From Pseudomonas triclosanedens (GTDB lineage Bacteria > Pseudomonadota > Gammaproteobacteria > Pseudomonadales > Pseudomonadaceae), in assembly GCF_026686735.1 (NCBI RefSeq), contig NZ_CP113432.1:124001-188000 (forward strand): a stretch of 64,000 nt of DNA, given 5' to 3'. Shown here piece by piece: positions 8,616-16,590 of the stretch (the first letter of the stretch is position 1; each line of letters begins with the position of its first letter). The position numbers and the translations under genes are program-made. The notes beneath the pieces were generated by a model. It was not told where the DNA came from, made no database searches, and worked only from the letters and a program-made list of their open reading frames with translations.

Positions 8616-9290
8616 CTACTCGTCGCCGGGCACACCGTAGCTCGGTGCCTTGGTCGGGTCGAGGGCGCGGGTGAGGTAATCCTGCATCTGCGGCTTGTAG
8701 GCGACCCAGAGCTTCTCCAGCTCATCGATCGGTGCCTCGTCCGCCCAGTCCACCCGCAGGTCGATGATCGGCCAGACCAGGTCGCCGACCACCTTCAGCG
8801 CCGCCGAATGCACCGGGCCGGCCTCGCCACCGGCGGCCATCGCCGCCTGCATGGCTGCCAGCAGGCGATCGGCCAGGCAGCCGTCGGCGCCCTCGAAGGC
8901 GCGGGCCATCGCCTCGATCACCGCGGGAGACGACAGCAGGTTGCCCGCCGCCACGCAGTTCTCGCCGGCCACCGCGTGGTTGATGCCCAGCGCCTCGCTG
9001 CCGGTGAACAGCGCCACCTTGCCGTGCTGGTCGATCACCGTTACCTGGCGGTACTGGCTGTAGCCGTTGCTCGACAATGCCTTGTCCAGTGCGGCGGCGG
9101 GGTCGAGGCCGGCTTCGAGGTTGTCCAGAATCTGCGGGCCGAGGGCCGGCAGGGTCACGTTCTGGGTCGCCACCGCGCCGACACCGGCACGGACCCACGG
9201 GCAACGGGCGCCCACGGCAATGCTCGAGGAGCTGATGGCGATACCTAGCTGGCCGGTCTCGGCGCAGCGTCCAACGATGGAAAAGGTCAT
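8616..9290 (-). CDS. DUF1028 family Ntn-hydrolase-like protein
   Basis: 224 residues matching the DUF1028 family: MTFSIVGRCAETGQLGIAISSSSIAVGARCPW at the N-terminus, then GAVATQNVTLPALGP, GNLLSSPAVIEAMARAFE and a C-terminal WPIIDLRVDWADEAPIDEL segment. DUF1028 proteins have an Ntn-hydrolase-like fold and often sit beside RidA and peptidase/deacylase genes, as here. No signal peptide. The biochemical activity is not established; hydrolysis of an amide or peptide bond is the usual guess. It lies upstream of the ArgE-like gene and downstream of a terminator-like hairpin that follows ridA, so it may start its own transcript. Confidence 0.85.
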   Translation of the reverse strand: MTFSIVGRCAETGQLGIAISSSSIAVGARCPWVRAGVGAVATQNVTLPALGPQILDNLEAGLDPAAALDKALSSNGYSQYRQVTVIDQHGKVALFTGSEALGINHAVAGENCVAAGNLLSSPAVIEAMARAFEGADGCLADRLLAAMQAAMAAGGEAGPVHSAALKVVGDLVWPIIDLRVDWADEAPIDELEKLWVAYKPQMQDYLTRALDPTKAPSYGVPGDE

Positions 9291-9321
9291 GGGAGCTCCT
9301 TAATCAATCTTGTGTAAACGA

Positions 9322-9354
9322 CAAAACGGCGAGGCAGGGAAATCCTGCGTCGCC
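9322..9354 (-). terminator. Putative terminator after ridA
   Basis: On the minus strand, GGCGA-C-GCAGG-ATTTC-CCTGC-C-TCGCC forms an 11-position stem with one central mismatch, followed by GTTTTGT. It lies between ridA and the DUF1028 gene and could end the monooxygenase-ridA transcript. Confidence 0.5.
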
Positions 9355-9481
9355 GCCTCATCGCAATGCTGCGAAAGCGTCAGGAGCGCCGGCCAGGCAA
9401 GGGGCCGGACGGGAAGTCTGCTATGGCAAATAGGCATCTTTCCATCCGCTCCCGACGCAGTCTGGCCTGGCGCAATGGCTT

Positions 9482-9892
9482 TCAGTCCGGGATCACCGCG
9501 ATGACGTCGATTTCCATCAACCACTGTGGCTGGCCGAGGGCCGACACGACGAGGCCGGTGGAGATCGGGAACACGCCCTTAAGCCACTTGCCGACCTCCT
9601 GATACACCGGCTCGCGGTAGCGGGGGTCGATGATGTAGGTGGTGGTCTTGACGATGTGCGACAGATCGCTACCGGCTTCTTCCAGCAGTTGCTTGACGTT
9701 CTTCATCGCTTGCTCGGCCTGGGCGCGCGGGTCGCCCAGCCCTACCAGGTTGCCCTCGAAATCAGTGCCGACCTGGCCGCGCACGTACACTGTGTTGCCG
9801 GCACGCACGGCCTGGCAGAGGTCGTTGTCCAGGGTCTGGTTCGGGTAGGTGTCCTTGGTGTTGAACATGCGGATGCGAGTGTGGGTAGGCAT
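9482..9892 (-). CDS. RidA family protein (Rid/YjgF/UK114)
   Basis: 136 residues with the RidA fold signature: GNTVYVRGQVGTDFEGNLVG, QAEQAMKNVKQLLEEAGSDLSHIVKTTTYI and C-terminal WLMEIDVIAVIP. RidA proteins form cytoplasmic trimers that hydrolyse reactive enamine/imine intermediates made by PLP or flavin enzymes. The conserved Arg of canonical RidA is probably in the DPRYREPVY segment. It starts 3 bases after the stop of the flavin monooxygenase gene, with GGGAGTAAGAG as ribosome binding site, so the pair are one operon. RidA probably clears the imine released when the monooxygenase oxidises an amine (inference). Confidence 0.9.
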   Translation of the reverse strand: MPTHTRIRMFNTKDTYPNQTLDNDLCQAVRAGNTVYVRGQVGTDFEGNLVGLGDPRAQAEQAMKNVKQLLEEAGSDLSHIVKTTTYIIDPRYREPVYQEVGKWLKGVFPISTGLVVSALGQPQWLMEIDVIAVIPD

Positions 9893-9895
9893 CTC

Positions 9896-11224
9896 TTACT
9901 CCCAGGAAGCGGCTTTTTGTACGGAGGCTTCGCGCTGCGAAGCATCCTGGTATTCGGCGTATTTGCGCTGGGTGGCGATGTGGCCGGCCACGTGCTTGGC
10001 GTCGTGCCAGACACCCCAGATGAACGACGACCCGCGGCGCGACAGCCACGGCAGGCCGACGAAGTACACGCCCGGCTCGCGGGATACGCCGCGCTGGTGC
10101 TTGGGCTTGCCCTTGTCGTCGAAGGCATCCACCTGCAGCCAGGCGAAGTCCACGGCGTAGCCGGTGGCCCAGATGATCGAGGTGATGCCGGCCTCTGAGA
10201 GGTCCAGTTCGAGGATCGGGTTGCGGATGCACTCGGCGTCCGGGTAGGTCTTGCGGGCCTCCGGCTCTTCCGGCAGGTCCAGGCCGTTGCGCTCGATGTA
10301 GGCATCGGCGGCGTCCAGCAGGCTCAGGTAGTTGTCGTCGCCTGCCTTCAGGTTCGCCACCAGGTCGTCCTGGAAGCTCACCTTGCCGTCCGCGAACATT
10401 CTGGTCAGGCCGACCAGGGTGATGCCCTCGTTGGCCAGGCGGCGGAAGTCGATGGTCTCGCCGCCACGGGCACCGCTCACGGCAATGGTCACGTGCTCGC
10501 GGCCCGGCTGCACCTCTTCTGCGTCCCACAGGCCGAGCACGCCCAGCCACCAGACGAAATCTCGATTGCGATAGGAGCGCGGCGGACGATCATGGGCGCC
10601 CACCGACAGGAAGACCTTCTTGCCGGCGCGATTGAGCTCGTCGGCGATCTGCACGCCGGAAGAACCGGCGCCCACCACCAGCACGGCACCTTCGGGCAGT
10701 TGCTGCGGGTTGTAGTAGTGGGCCGAGTGAATCTGCTGCACGCTCTCGCTCTTCGGCGCGATGGCCGGGATCACCGGGCGCTGGAACGGGCCGGTGGCGG
10801 AGACGATGCGCAGCGCCTGGAGGGTGCCTTCGGAGGTTTCCGCTGTGAAGCCGGGGCGGCCTTCGTTGCGCGTGACCTTCTTCACTTCCACGCCAGTGCG
10901 GATCGGCGCATTGAACTGCTTGGCATAGGCGACGAAGTATTCCGCCACCTGATCCTTGGCCGGGAACTCGTCCGGGCCGACCGGGAATTCCATGTTCGGG
11001 AAGCGGTCGTGCCAGGCCGGGCCGTTGGCCACCAGCGAATCCCAGCGACCGGTGCGCCAGGCTTCGGCGATGCGGTTCTTCTCCAGCACGATATGCGGCA
11101 CGCCAAGGGCGGTCAGGTGCTCGCTCATGGCCACGCCGGCTTGTCCGGCGCCAACGACCAGCGTGTCGATTTCCAGGTTATCAAGCGACTTCTTGCCGAA
11201 GGCGCCTGGATTCAGGTCGGTCAT
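9896..11224 (-). CDS. Flavin-containing monooxygenase / NAD(P)-FAD oxidoreductase
   Basis: 442 residues with two dinucleotide-binding folds: GAGQAGVAMSEHL near residue 26 binds FAD and VVGAGSSGVQIADEL near residue 178 binds NAD(P)H. Between them, RIVSATGPFQRPVIPAI resembles the FMO/Baeyer-Villiger linker, and ATGYAVDFAWL near residue 360 is the ATG motif of this family. It resembles the CzcO/trimethylamine monooxygenase-like proteins and likely inserts oxygen at N or another heteroatom of a small substrate in the cytoplasm. Start ATG 11224 has GAGGAAGC upstream. It is followed closely by ridA; bauR lies 300 bases upstream. The substrate is unknown; an N-substituted amine or amino acid derivative would suit the neighbouring RidA and deacylase. 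Confidence 0.85.
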   Translation of the reverse strand: MTDLNPGAFGKKSLDNLEIDTLVVGAGQAGVAMSEHLTALGVPHIVLEKNRIAEAWRTGRWDSLVANGPAWHDRFPNMEFPVGPDEFPAKDQVAEYFVAYAKQFNAPIRTGVEVKKVTRNEGRPGFTAETSEGTLQALRIVSATGPFQRPVIPAIAPKSESVQQIHSAHYYNPQQLPEGAVLVVGAGSSGVQIADELNRAGKKVFLSVGAHDRPPRSYRNRDFVWWLGVLGLWDAEEVQPGREHVTIAVSGARGGETIDFRRLANEGITLVGLTRMFADGKVSFQDDLVANLKAGDDNYLSLLDAADAYIERNGLDLPEEPEARKTYPDAECIRNPILELDLSEAGITSIIWATGYAVDFAWLQVDAFDDKGKPKHQRGVSREPGVYFVGLPWLSRRGSSFIWGVWHDAKHVAGHIATQRKYAEYQDASQREASVQKAASWE

Positions 11225-11525
11225 GGCTTGCTTCCTCAGACTCTGATCACGTTTGTTCTTGTTGCGGCTTGCGATGAGGTGTTGGCCGCATTCTGTTCAG
11301 AGGCTGGGATTAGCGAAATTATGTTTTTTGTAGTCGCTGGCTAGGGAAAAACTGCGCCCACGCCAAGCCCGCGGCCTGCGGGCTGCAAGGGTGGGGCTAT
11401 AGGATTTTTGGTGGCTGGGGCGACAAATTGGATAGGCAGAATGTGGCTTGTTCGGTGCACGCGGCTCTTTATAGGGCCACCCGATCAGCCATGTAGGATG
11501 GCATTCATCCTGGAAGTCAGTTGGC
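11225..11525. other. Intergenic region upstream of the monooxygenase gene
   Basis: 301 bases without a credible gene; it should contain the minus-strand promoter of the monooxygenase-ridA operon and the end of bauR. A perfect 7-base-pair hairpin (AGCCCGC-GGCCT-GCGGGCT) lies at about 11365-11383, without a T-run. Confidence 0.45.
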
Positions 11526-12446
11526 TCAGCAACTCTCCGCCACCGCCTCCAGGAACCGCTCAAGCACCAGGTTCGGCCGGCGGCCCTTGCGGGTCACCAC
11601 CGTCAACGGGATGTCGTAGAAGAAGCGCTCCGGGCGCAGGGCGCGCATGCTGCCCTGGGCGACCCAGTCGGCGGCGTAGTGGTCGGGCAGGTAGCCGATG
11701 TAGCTGCCGGTGAGGATCAGGAAGGCCAGACCTTCGCGGTCCGAGGCGCCGGCGCTGCCGGTCAGTTCCTGGTGGCGTTCCTGGGCGTCGGCGGGCAGGC
11801 GGTAGCTCGGAGCCACGGCGTCGCAGGTGTGGATTTCCTCCACTGTGATGGTCGCGTCGTCACGCCCGAACAGCGGGTGCTCGCGGCTGCAGAACAGTAG
11901 CGAGCGCTCCTCGTACAGCGCCGAATACTCCAGCCCCGACAGCGGGCTGATCAGCGGTACCACGCCCACATGCAGCCGTCCGTCGAGAACCCCGAGCTCG
12001 ATCTCGTTGGGTGTGGTCATCCCGATATTGATCCGCACGCCTGGCCCGGTGGACTTCAGCGCGCGCAGCGCGTGGGTGATGCGCATCTGTGGCAGCGTCA
12101 CCAGATTGTTGATGATGCCGATGTTCAGCTCCCCGCGCAGGTGCTGGTGCAGCTCGTTCACCTCGGCGCGAAAGCCTTCCAGCGCCGCCAGCAGGGTACC
12201 GGTGGCGCGGTACACCTCTCGCCCTTCGTCGGTCAGCGCGAAGCCCGCGCGGCCACGCTGGCACAGGCGCATACCCAGGCGCTTTTCCAGGTCGCCCATG
12301 TGCAGGCTGATCGCCGAGCGGCTGATGCCCAGCGTGCTTTCCGCCGCCGAGAAGCTGCCGCACTCGACTATGGTTTTGAAGATGCGCAGCAGGCGGATCT
12401 CGAAGTCGCTGACCTGACCCAGGGATGGAGCGCGGGGTTTTGCCAT
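11526..12446 (-). CDS. bauR: LysR-type regulator of beta-alanine catabolism
   Basis: 306 residues. An N-terminal winged helix-turn-helix (FKTIVECGSFSAAESTLGISRS, then AISLHMGDLEKRLG) is followed by a LysR substrate-binding domain. It is divergent from bauA, bauB and bauC, the same arrangement as P. aeruginosa bauR (PA0133) and bauABCD, which BauR activates in response to beta-alanine. The shared upstream region holds a strong inverted repeat (12467-12505) that is the likely operator. Activation of the divergent bau operon and autoregulation are inferred from the family and the layout. Confidence 0.87.
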   Translation of the reverse strand: MAKPRAPSLGQVSDFEIRLLRIFKTIVECGSFSAAESTLGISRSAISLHMGDLEKRLGMRLCQRGRAGFALTDEGREVYRATGTLLAALEGFRAEVNELHQHLRGELNIGIINNLVTLPQMRITHALRALKSTGPGVRINIGMTTPNEIELGVLDGRLHVGVVPLISPLSGLEYSALYEERSLLFCSREHPLFGRDDATITVEEIHTCDAVAPSYRLPADAQERHQELTGSAGASDREGLAFLILTGSYIGYLPDHYAADWVAQGSMRALRPERFFYDIPLTVVTRKGRRPNLVLERFLEAVAESC

Positions 12447-12466
12447 TTTTGTTTTACCGATTCGAA

Positions 12467-12505
12467 ACTGAACGTGAGAAGAATAAGCTTTAACTCACGT
12501 TAAGT
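12467..12505. promoter_or_regulatory. Inverted repeat, probable BauR operator
   Basis: ACTGAACGTGAG and CTCACGTTAAGT are inverted repeats (11 of 12 positions) separated by 15 bases, in the 137-base gap between bauR and bauA. The perfect inner arms are AACGTGAG/CTCACGTT. A dyad of this size in the divergent promoter next to a LysR gene is the expected form of its binding site. Confidence 0.65.
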
Positions 12506-12583
12506 CAGGCCCAATCTAGGCTGATCGCACCAGGCACGACGTGGCCTGCGCGCCCAACAAGACTGTCTTCGAGGACAAGCTCC

Positions 12584-13930
12584 ATGAACCAGCAAGTGAA
12601 CGTCACCCCGTCGGTGGCCAGCGAACTCAACCTGAAGGCCCACTGGATGCCCTTCAGCGCCAACCGCAACTTCCACAAGGATCCGCGCATCATCGTTGCC
12701 GCCGAAGGTAGCTGGCTGGTAGACGACCAGGGCCGCAAGATCTACGACAGTCTGTCGGGCCTGTGGACCTGCGGTGCCGGTCACTCGCGCAAGGAAATCG
12801 CCGACGCTGTCGCCAAGCAGATCGGTACCCTCGACTACTCCCCGGGCTTCCAGTACGGCCACCCGCTGTCCTTCAAGCTGGCCGAGAAGATCGCCAACAT
12901 GACCCCGGGCAACCTCAACCACGTGTTCTTCACCGGTTCGGGTTCCGAGTGCGCCGACACCGCCATCAAGATGGCCCGTGCCTACTGGCGCATCAAAGGC
13001 CAGGCGCAGAAGACCAAGCTGATCGGCCGCGCCCGTGGCTACCACGGCGTGAACGTCGCCGGCACCGCCCTGGGCGGCATTGGCGGCAACCGCAAGATGT
13101 TCGGCCAACTGATGGACGTCGACCACCTGCCGCATACCCTGCAGCCGGGCCTGGCCTTCACCAAGGGCGCTGCCGAGACCGGCGGCGTCGAGCTGGCCAA
13201 CGAACTGCTGAAGCTGATCGAGCTGCATGACGCCTCCAACATCGCCGCCGTCATCGTCGAGCCGATGTCCGGTTCCGCCGGCGTACTGGTACCGCCGAAG
13301 GGCTACCTGCAGCGCCTGCGCGAAATCTGCGACCAGCACAATATCCTGCTGATCTTCGACGAAGTGATCACCGCCTTCGGCCGCATGGGCAAGGCCACCG
13401 GTGCCGAGTTCTTCGGCGTGACCCCGGACATCATGAACGTCGCCAAGCAGGTCACCAACGGCGCCGTCCCGATGGGCGCGGTAATCGCCAGCAGCGAAAT
13501 CTACGACACCTTCATGGGCCAGCAACTGCCGGAATATGCAGTGGAGTTCGGCCACGGCTATACCTATTCCGCGCACCCGGTCGCCTGCGCAGCCGGTATT
13601 GCCGCGCTGGACCTGCTGGAGAAGGAAAACCTCATCCAGCAGTCGCTGGAACTGGCTCCGCATTTCGAGAAGGCCCTGCACGGCCTGAAGGGCGCCAAGA
13701 ACGTCGTCGACATCCGCAACTGCGGCCTGGCCGGTGCGATCCAGATCGGCGCCCGCGACGGCGACGCCATCGTGCGTCCGTTCGAGGCCAGCATGAAGCT
13801 GTGGAAACAAGGCTTCTACGTGCGCTTCGGTGGCGACACCCTGCAGTTCGGCCCGACCTTCAACGCCAAGCCCGAGGATCTGGACCGCCTGTTCAGCGCC
13901 GTCGGCGATGCCCTGAACGGGGTGGCCTGA
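12584..13930 (+). CDS. bauA: Beta-alanine:pyruvate transaminase (omega-amino acid aminotransferase)
   Basis: 448-residue class III PLP aminotransferase. Family features: SGLWTCGAGHSRKEI, FFTGSGSECADTAIKMARAYWR, RARGYHGVNVAGTALGG (aromatic/His that stacks on PLP), LIFDEVITAFGRMGK (Asp that binds the pyridine N) and NVAKQVTNGAVPMGAV (Schiff-base Lys). It moves the amino group of beta-alanine to pyruvate, giving malonate semialdehyde and alanine, in the cytoplasm. The opening residues NLKAHWMPFSANRNF are typical of P. aeruginosa/P. putida beta-alanine transaminases. bauB begins at the very next base, so they are co-translated. It is divergent from bauR. Confidence 0.93.
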   Translation: MNQQVNVTPSVASELNLKAHWMPFSANRNFHKDPRIIVAAEGSWLVDDQGRKIYDSLSGLWTCGAGHSRKEIADAVAKQIGTLDYSPGFQYGHPLSFKLAEKIANMTPGNLNHVFFTGSGSECADTAIKMARAYWRIKGQAQKTKLIGRARGYHGVNVAGTALGGIGGNRKMFGQLMDVDHLPHTLQPGLAFTKGAAETGGVELANELLKLIELHDASNIAAVIVEPMSGSAGVLVPPKGYLQRLREICDQHNILLIFDEVITAFGRMGKATGAEFFGVTPDIMNVAKQVTNGAVPMGAVIASSEIYDTFMGQQLPEYAVEFGHGYTYSAHPVACAAGIAALDLLEKENLIQQSLELAPHFEKALHGLKGAKNVVDIRNCGLAGAIQIGARDGDAIVRPFEASMKLWKQGFYVRFGGDTLQFGPTFNAKPEDLDRLFSAVGDALNGVA

Positions 13931-14242
13931 GTGAGCGCGCGTCCGAAGGCCGTCCCGACGGTACAGATCGACAACGACAAGGTTCTGGTCACCGAGTGGC
14001 GCTTCGCCCCCGGTGCCGAGACCGGCTGGCACCGCCACGGCATGGAATACGTCGTGGTTCCGGTCACCGGCGGCGAACTGCTGCTGGAAACTCCAGAAGG
14101 CGAGCGCCGAGCGCCGCTGGTCCTGGGCCAGAGCTACACCCGTCAGATCGGTACCGAGCACAACGTGATCAACCCATGCGATCACGAAGTGGCCTTCATC
14201 GAGATCGAGCTCAAGCACGACGGCCACCCGCACAGCCACTGA
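13931..14242 (+). CDS. bauB: Cupin-domain protein BauB
   Basis: 103-residue single cupin. The first cupin motif is GAETGWHRHGMEYVVVPVTGG (metal-binding His residues and Glu) and the second includes GTEHNVINPCDHEVAFIEIE. The GTG start directly follows the TGA of bauA with no gap. BauB is encoded within the bau operon of P. aeruginosa (PA0131), but its activity is not well defined; a role in handling an intermediate or a regulatory function is possible. A repeat-containing gap of 172 bases separates it from bauC. Confidence 0.88.
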   Translation: MSARPKAVPTVQIDNDKVLVTEWRFAPGAETGWHRHGMEYVVVPVTGGELLLETPEGERRAPLVLGQSYTRQIGTEHNVINPCDHEVAFIEIELKHDGHPHSH

Positions 14243-14332
14243 GTGCGCGTGCACGCGGGAAGGCATGCCGGAACAACTCACCTTAGAGTGACTGCCGGCG
14301 TGCCTCCCGGCCCGCGCCTCACACCGAACAAT

Positions 14333-14368
14333 CCCCTTTCCCCTCACGGAGAGGGCCAGGGAGAGAGG
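14333..14368. repeat. REP-like GC-rich repeat between bauB and bauC
   Basis: The stretch contains CCCTCACGGAGAGGG and CCAGGGAGAGAGG, the CCCTCTCC/GGAGAGGG style of short palindromic repeat common between Pseudomonas genes. It sits inside the bau operon rather than at its end and could affect bauC transcript level. Confidence 0.5.
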
Positions 14369-14414
14369 CTCTGCGCGAGCCCCACCCCGCACTTTCAGCG
14401 AGAAGAGACAGCCC

Positions 14415-15911
14415 ATGAGCACCGTCAAGCACCTGATCGGCGGCGAAATGATCGCCGACACCGGCCGCACCGCCGACGTCTTCAACCCGTCCACCGGCGA
14501 AGCCATCCGCAAGGTCCCGCTGGCCAGCCGCGAAACCGTCCAGCAGGCCATCGACGCCGCCAAGGCCGCCTTCCCGGCCTGGCGCAACACCCCGCCGGCC
14601 AAGCGTGCCCAGGTGCTGTTCCGCTTCAAGCAACTGCTCGAAGCCAACGAGCAGCGCATCGTCCAGCTGATCAGCGAAGAGCACGGCAAGACCATCGAAG
14701 ACGCCGCCGGTGAGCTCAAGCGCGGTATCGAGAACGTGGAATACGCCACCGCCGCCCCGGAAATCCTCAAGGGCGAATACAGCCGCAACGTCGGCCCGAA
14801 CATCGACGCCTGGAGCGACTTCCAGCCGATCGGCGTGGTCGCCGGCATCACCCCGTTCAACTTCCCGGCCATGGTGCCCCTGTGGATGTACCCGCTGGCC
14901 ATTGCCTGCGGCAACACCTTCATCCTCAAGCCGTCCGAGCGTGACCCGAGCTCCACCCTGCTGATCGCCGAACTCTTCGAGGAAGCCGGCCTGCCCAAGG
15001 GCGTGCTGAACGTGGTGCACGGCGACAAGACCGCCGTGGACGCGCTGATCGAGGCTCCGGAAGTGAAGGCTCTGAGCTTCGTCGGCTCGACCCCGATCGC
15101 CGAATACATCTATTGCGAAGGCACCAAGCGCGGCAAGCGCGTCCAGGCCCTGGGCGGCGCCAAGAACCACGCGGTTCTGATGCCCGACTGCGACCTGGAC
15201 AACGCCGTCAGCGCCCTCATGGGTGCGGCCTACGGCTCCTGCGGCGAGCGCTGCATGGCCATCTCCGTAGCCGTTTGTGTGGGCGACCAGATCGGCGACG
15301 CGCTGGTCGAGAAAATCGTTCCGCAGATCAAGGCCCTGAAGATCGGCCCCGGCACCTCCTGTGGCCTGGACATGGGCCCGCTGGTCACTGGCGCAGCCCA
15401 GGCCAAGGTCACCGGCTACATCGACAGCGGCGTCGCGCAAGGCGCCCAGTTGCTGGTCGATGGCCGCAACTACAAGGTCGCCGGTCATGAGAACGGCTTC
15501 TTCGTCGGCGGCACCCTGTTCGACAAGGTCACACCGGACATGACCATCTACCAGGAAGAAATCTTCGGCCCGGTGCTGTGCATCGTGCGCGTGAACAGCC
15601 TGGAAGAAGCCATGCAGCTGATCAACGACCACGAGTACGGCAATGGCACCTGCATCTTCACCCGCGACGGTGAAGCGGCCCGCCTGTTCTGCGACGAGAT
15701 CGAAGTCGGCATGGTTGGCGTCAACGTACCGCTGCCGGTGCCGGTGGCCTACCACAGCTTCGGCGGCTGGAAGCGTTCGCTGTTCGGCGACCTCCACGCC
15801 TACGGCCCGGACGGCGTGCGCTTCTACACCAAGCGCAAGGCCATCACCCAGCGCTGGCCGCAGCGCAAATCGCACGAAGCTGCACAGTTCGCCTTCCCCA
15901 GCAATGGCTGA
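14415..15911 (+). CDS. bauC: 3-oxopropanoate (malonate semialdehyde) dehydrogenase, CoA-acylating
   Basis: 498-residue aldehyde dehydrogenase of the methylmalonate-semialdehyde dehydrogenase (MmsA) type. Visible: TPFNFPAMVPLWMYPLAIACGNTF, the NAD-binding loop SFVGSTPIAEYIY, LGGAKNHAVLMPD, and the catalytic cysteine in GERCMAIS (Cys near residue 280). MmsA-type features include the GERCMA box and the KRSLFGDLHAYGPDGVRFYT C-terminal segment. It oxidises malonate semialdehyde from BauA to acetyl-CoA and CO2. A strong terminator follows 24 bases after the stop. The transporter gene bauD, which follows bauC in P. aeruginosa, is absent here. Confidence 0.92.
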   Translation: MSTVKHLIGGEMIADTGRTADVFNPSTGEAIRKVPLASRETVQQAIDAAKAAFPAWRNTPPAKRAQVLFRFKQLLEANEQRIVQLISEEHGKTIEDAAGELKRGIENVEYATAAPEILKGEYSRNVGPNIDAWSDFQPIGVVAGITPFNFPAMVPLWMYPLAIACGNTFILKPSERDPSSTLLIAELFEEAGLPKGVLNVVHGDKTAVDALIEAPEVKALSFVGSTPIAEYIYCEGTKRGKRVQALGGAKNHAVLMPDCDLDNAVSALMGAAYGSCGERCMAISVAVCVGDQIGDALVEKIVPQIKALKIGPGTSCGLDMGPLVTGAAQAKVTGYIDSGVAQGAQLLVDGRNYKVAGHENGFFVGGTLFDKVTPDMTIYQEEIFGPVLCIVRVNSLEEAMQLINDHEYGNGTCIFTRDGEAARLFCDEIEVGMVGVNVPLPVPVAYHSFGGWKRSLFGDLHAYGPDGVRFYTKRKAITQRWPQRKSHEAAQFAFPSNG

Positions 15912-15934
15912 TGGCGATTGAGTGAATGAAGAAG

Positions 15935-15959
15935 GCCGGTCCAGTGACCGGCCTTTTTC
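15935..15959 (+). terminator. Rho-independent terminator of the bau operon
   Basis: Perfect 8-base-pair stem GGCCGGTC-CAGT-GACCGGCC directly followed by TTTTT, 24 bases after the bauC stop codon. Confidence 0.9.
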
Positions 15960-16084
15960 ATTGGTGGCGCGGGCGCTGGGAGGCGGGGTAGCTGAAGCCT
16001 TTGCGCGATAGGTTTCACCGCCCCCCATCCATCCTGCAAATATGCCAATTGCCCCCCGGCGGTACCGGCGAAATCTCCATCGCA

Positions 16085-16111
16085 GGATGGGTGGAGCGCA
16101 GCGATACCCAT
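16085..16111 (+). repeat. Dispersed intergenic repeat, copy 1
   Basis: GGATGGGTGGAGCG followed by CAGCGATACCCAT. The same unit recurs at 49375-49401 with one difference, and a diverged copy lies inverted at 16965-16996. All copies are intergenic. Confidence 0.7.
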
Positions 16112-16127
16112 GCTGCCGCCATGAGTT

Positions 16128-16583
16128 TCAATGCGCGGGCGCGAGTACCTTTGGCATTTCCTCCCAGCGTAGCCACAGCGCTCCCTGCCAGTTCAGCAGC
16201 ATCAGCCGCTTCGCTTCCCACGTCAGCATCACTCGCGTGGGCGCGTTGGTTTGCGGCGCGTGTTCGTCGCGTAACGTCGGGACCACGTCCTGCGTCAGCC
16301 AGCGATCCAGCGATTCCAGTTCCGGGTGGCCGAAGCGGACCAGCGCCTTGTAAAGCGCGGCTTCGCTGAGCATGACGACCTCTTCCTCGCTGCCGGTGCT
16401 GTAGGCGAGGCGGATGGTTCGGACTTCGTGGGAGAAGAAGCGGTGGTGGATGCTGTGGGGATAGCGGAAGGAAAGCAGGCGGGCGATGTCGTGGGCGGCG
16501 AACGAGGGTTGGTTGTCGATCATTACGCCGCGCAGGGGGCGGTTGTAGCGGGTGAAGAAGGTTGGGGTGTATGCGTCGTGCAT
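16128..16583 (-). CDS. Bro-N (antirepressor-like) domain protein
   Basis: 151 residues; the N-terminal half matches the Bro-N domain found in phage antirepressors (RYNRPLRGVMIDNQPSFAAHDIARLL, then VRTIRLAYSTGSEEEVVMLSEAALYKAL). Bro-N is a DNA-binding or protein-binding module. There is no DNA-modifying or KilA-C domain after it, so the protein is short. ATG 16583 has AGGAG seven bases upstream. The leader contains a structured RNA with sequences complementary to this ribosome binding site (C4-type antisense arrangement), so translation is probably held off in the default state. It is most likely a domesticated phage-derived regulator; no other phage genes are adjacent. Confidence 0.78.
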   Translation of the reverse strand: MHDAYTPTFFTRYNRPLRGVMIDNQPSFAAHDIARLLSFRYPHSIHHRFFSHEVRTIRLAYSTGSEEEVVMLSEAALYKALVRFGHPELESLDRWLTQDVVPTLRDEHAPQTNAPTRVMLTWEAKRLMLLNWQGALWLRWEEMPKVLAPAH

Positions 16584-16590
16584 GGTGGAA

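Noticed and set aside
14333..14368. Possible CRISPR-like or tandem array in the bauB-bauC gap
   Set aside because: It is a single short REP-type palindrome; no regular spacers. I saw no CRISPR array anywhere in the window.
12500..15109. An 869-codon minus-strand frame opposite bauA, bauB and bauC
   Set aside because: Covers three genes with clear catalytic motifs; no ribosome binding site and no recognisable domain.
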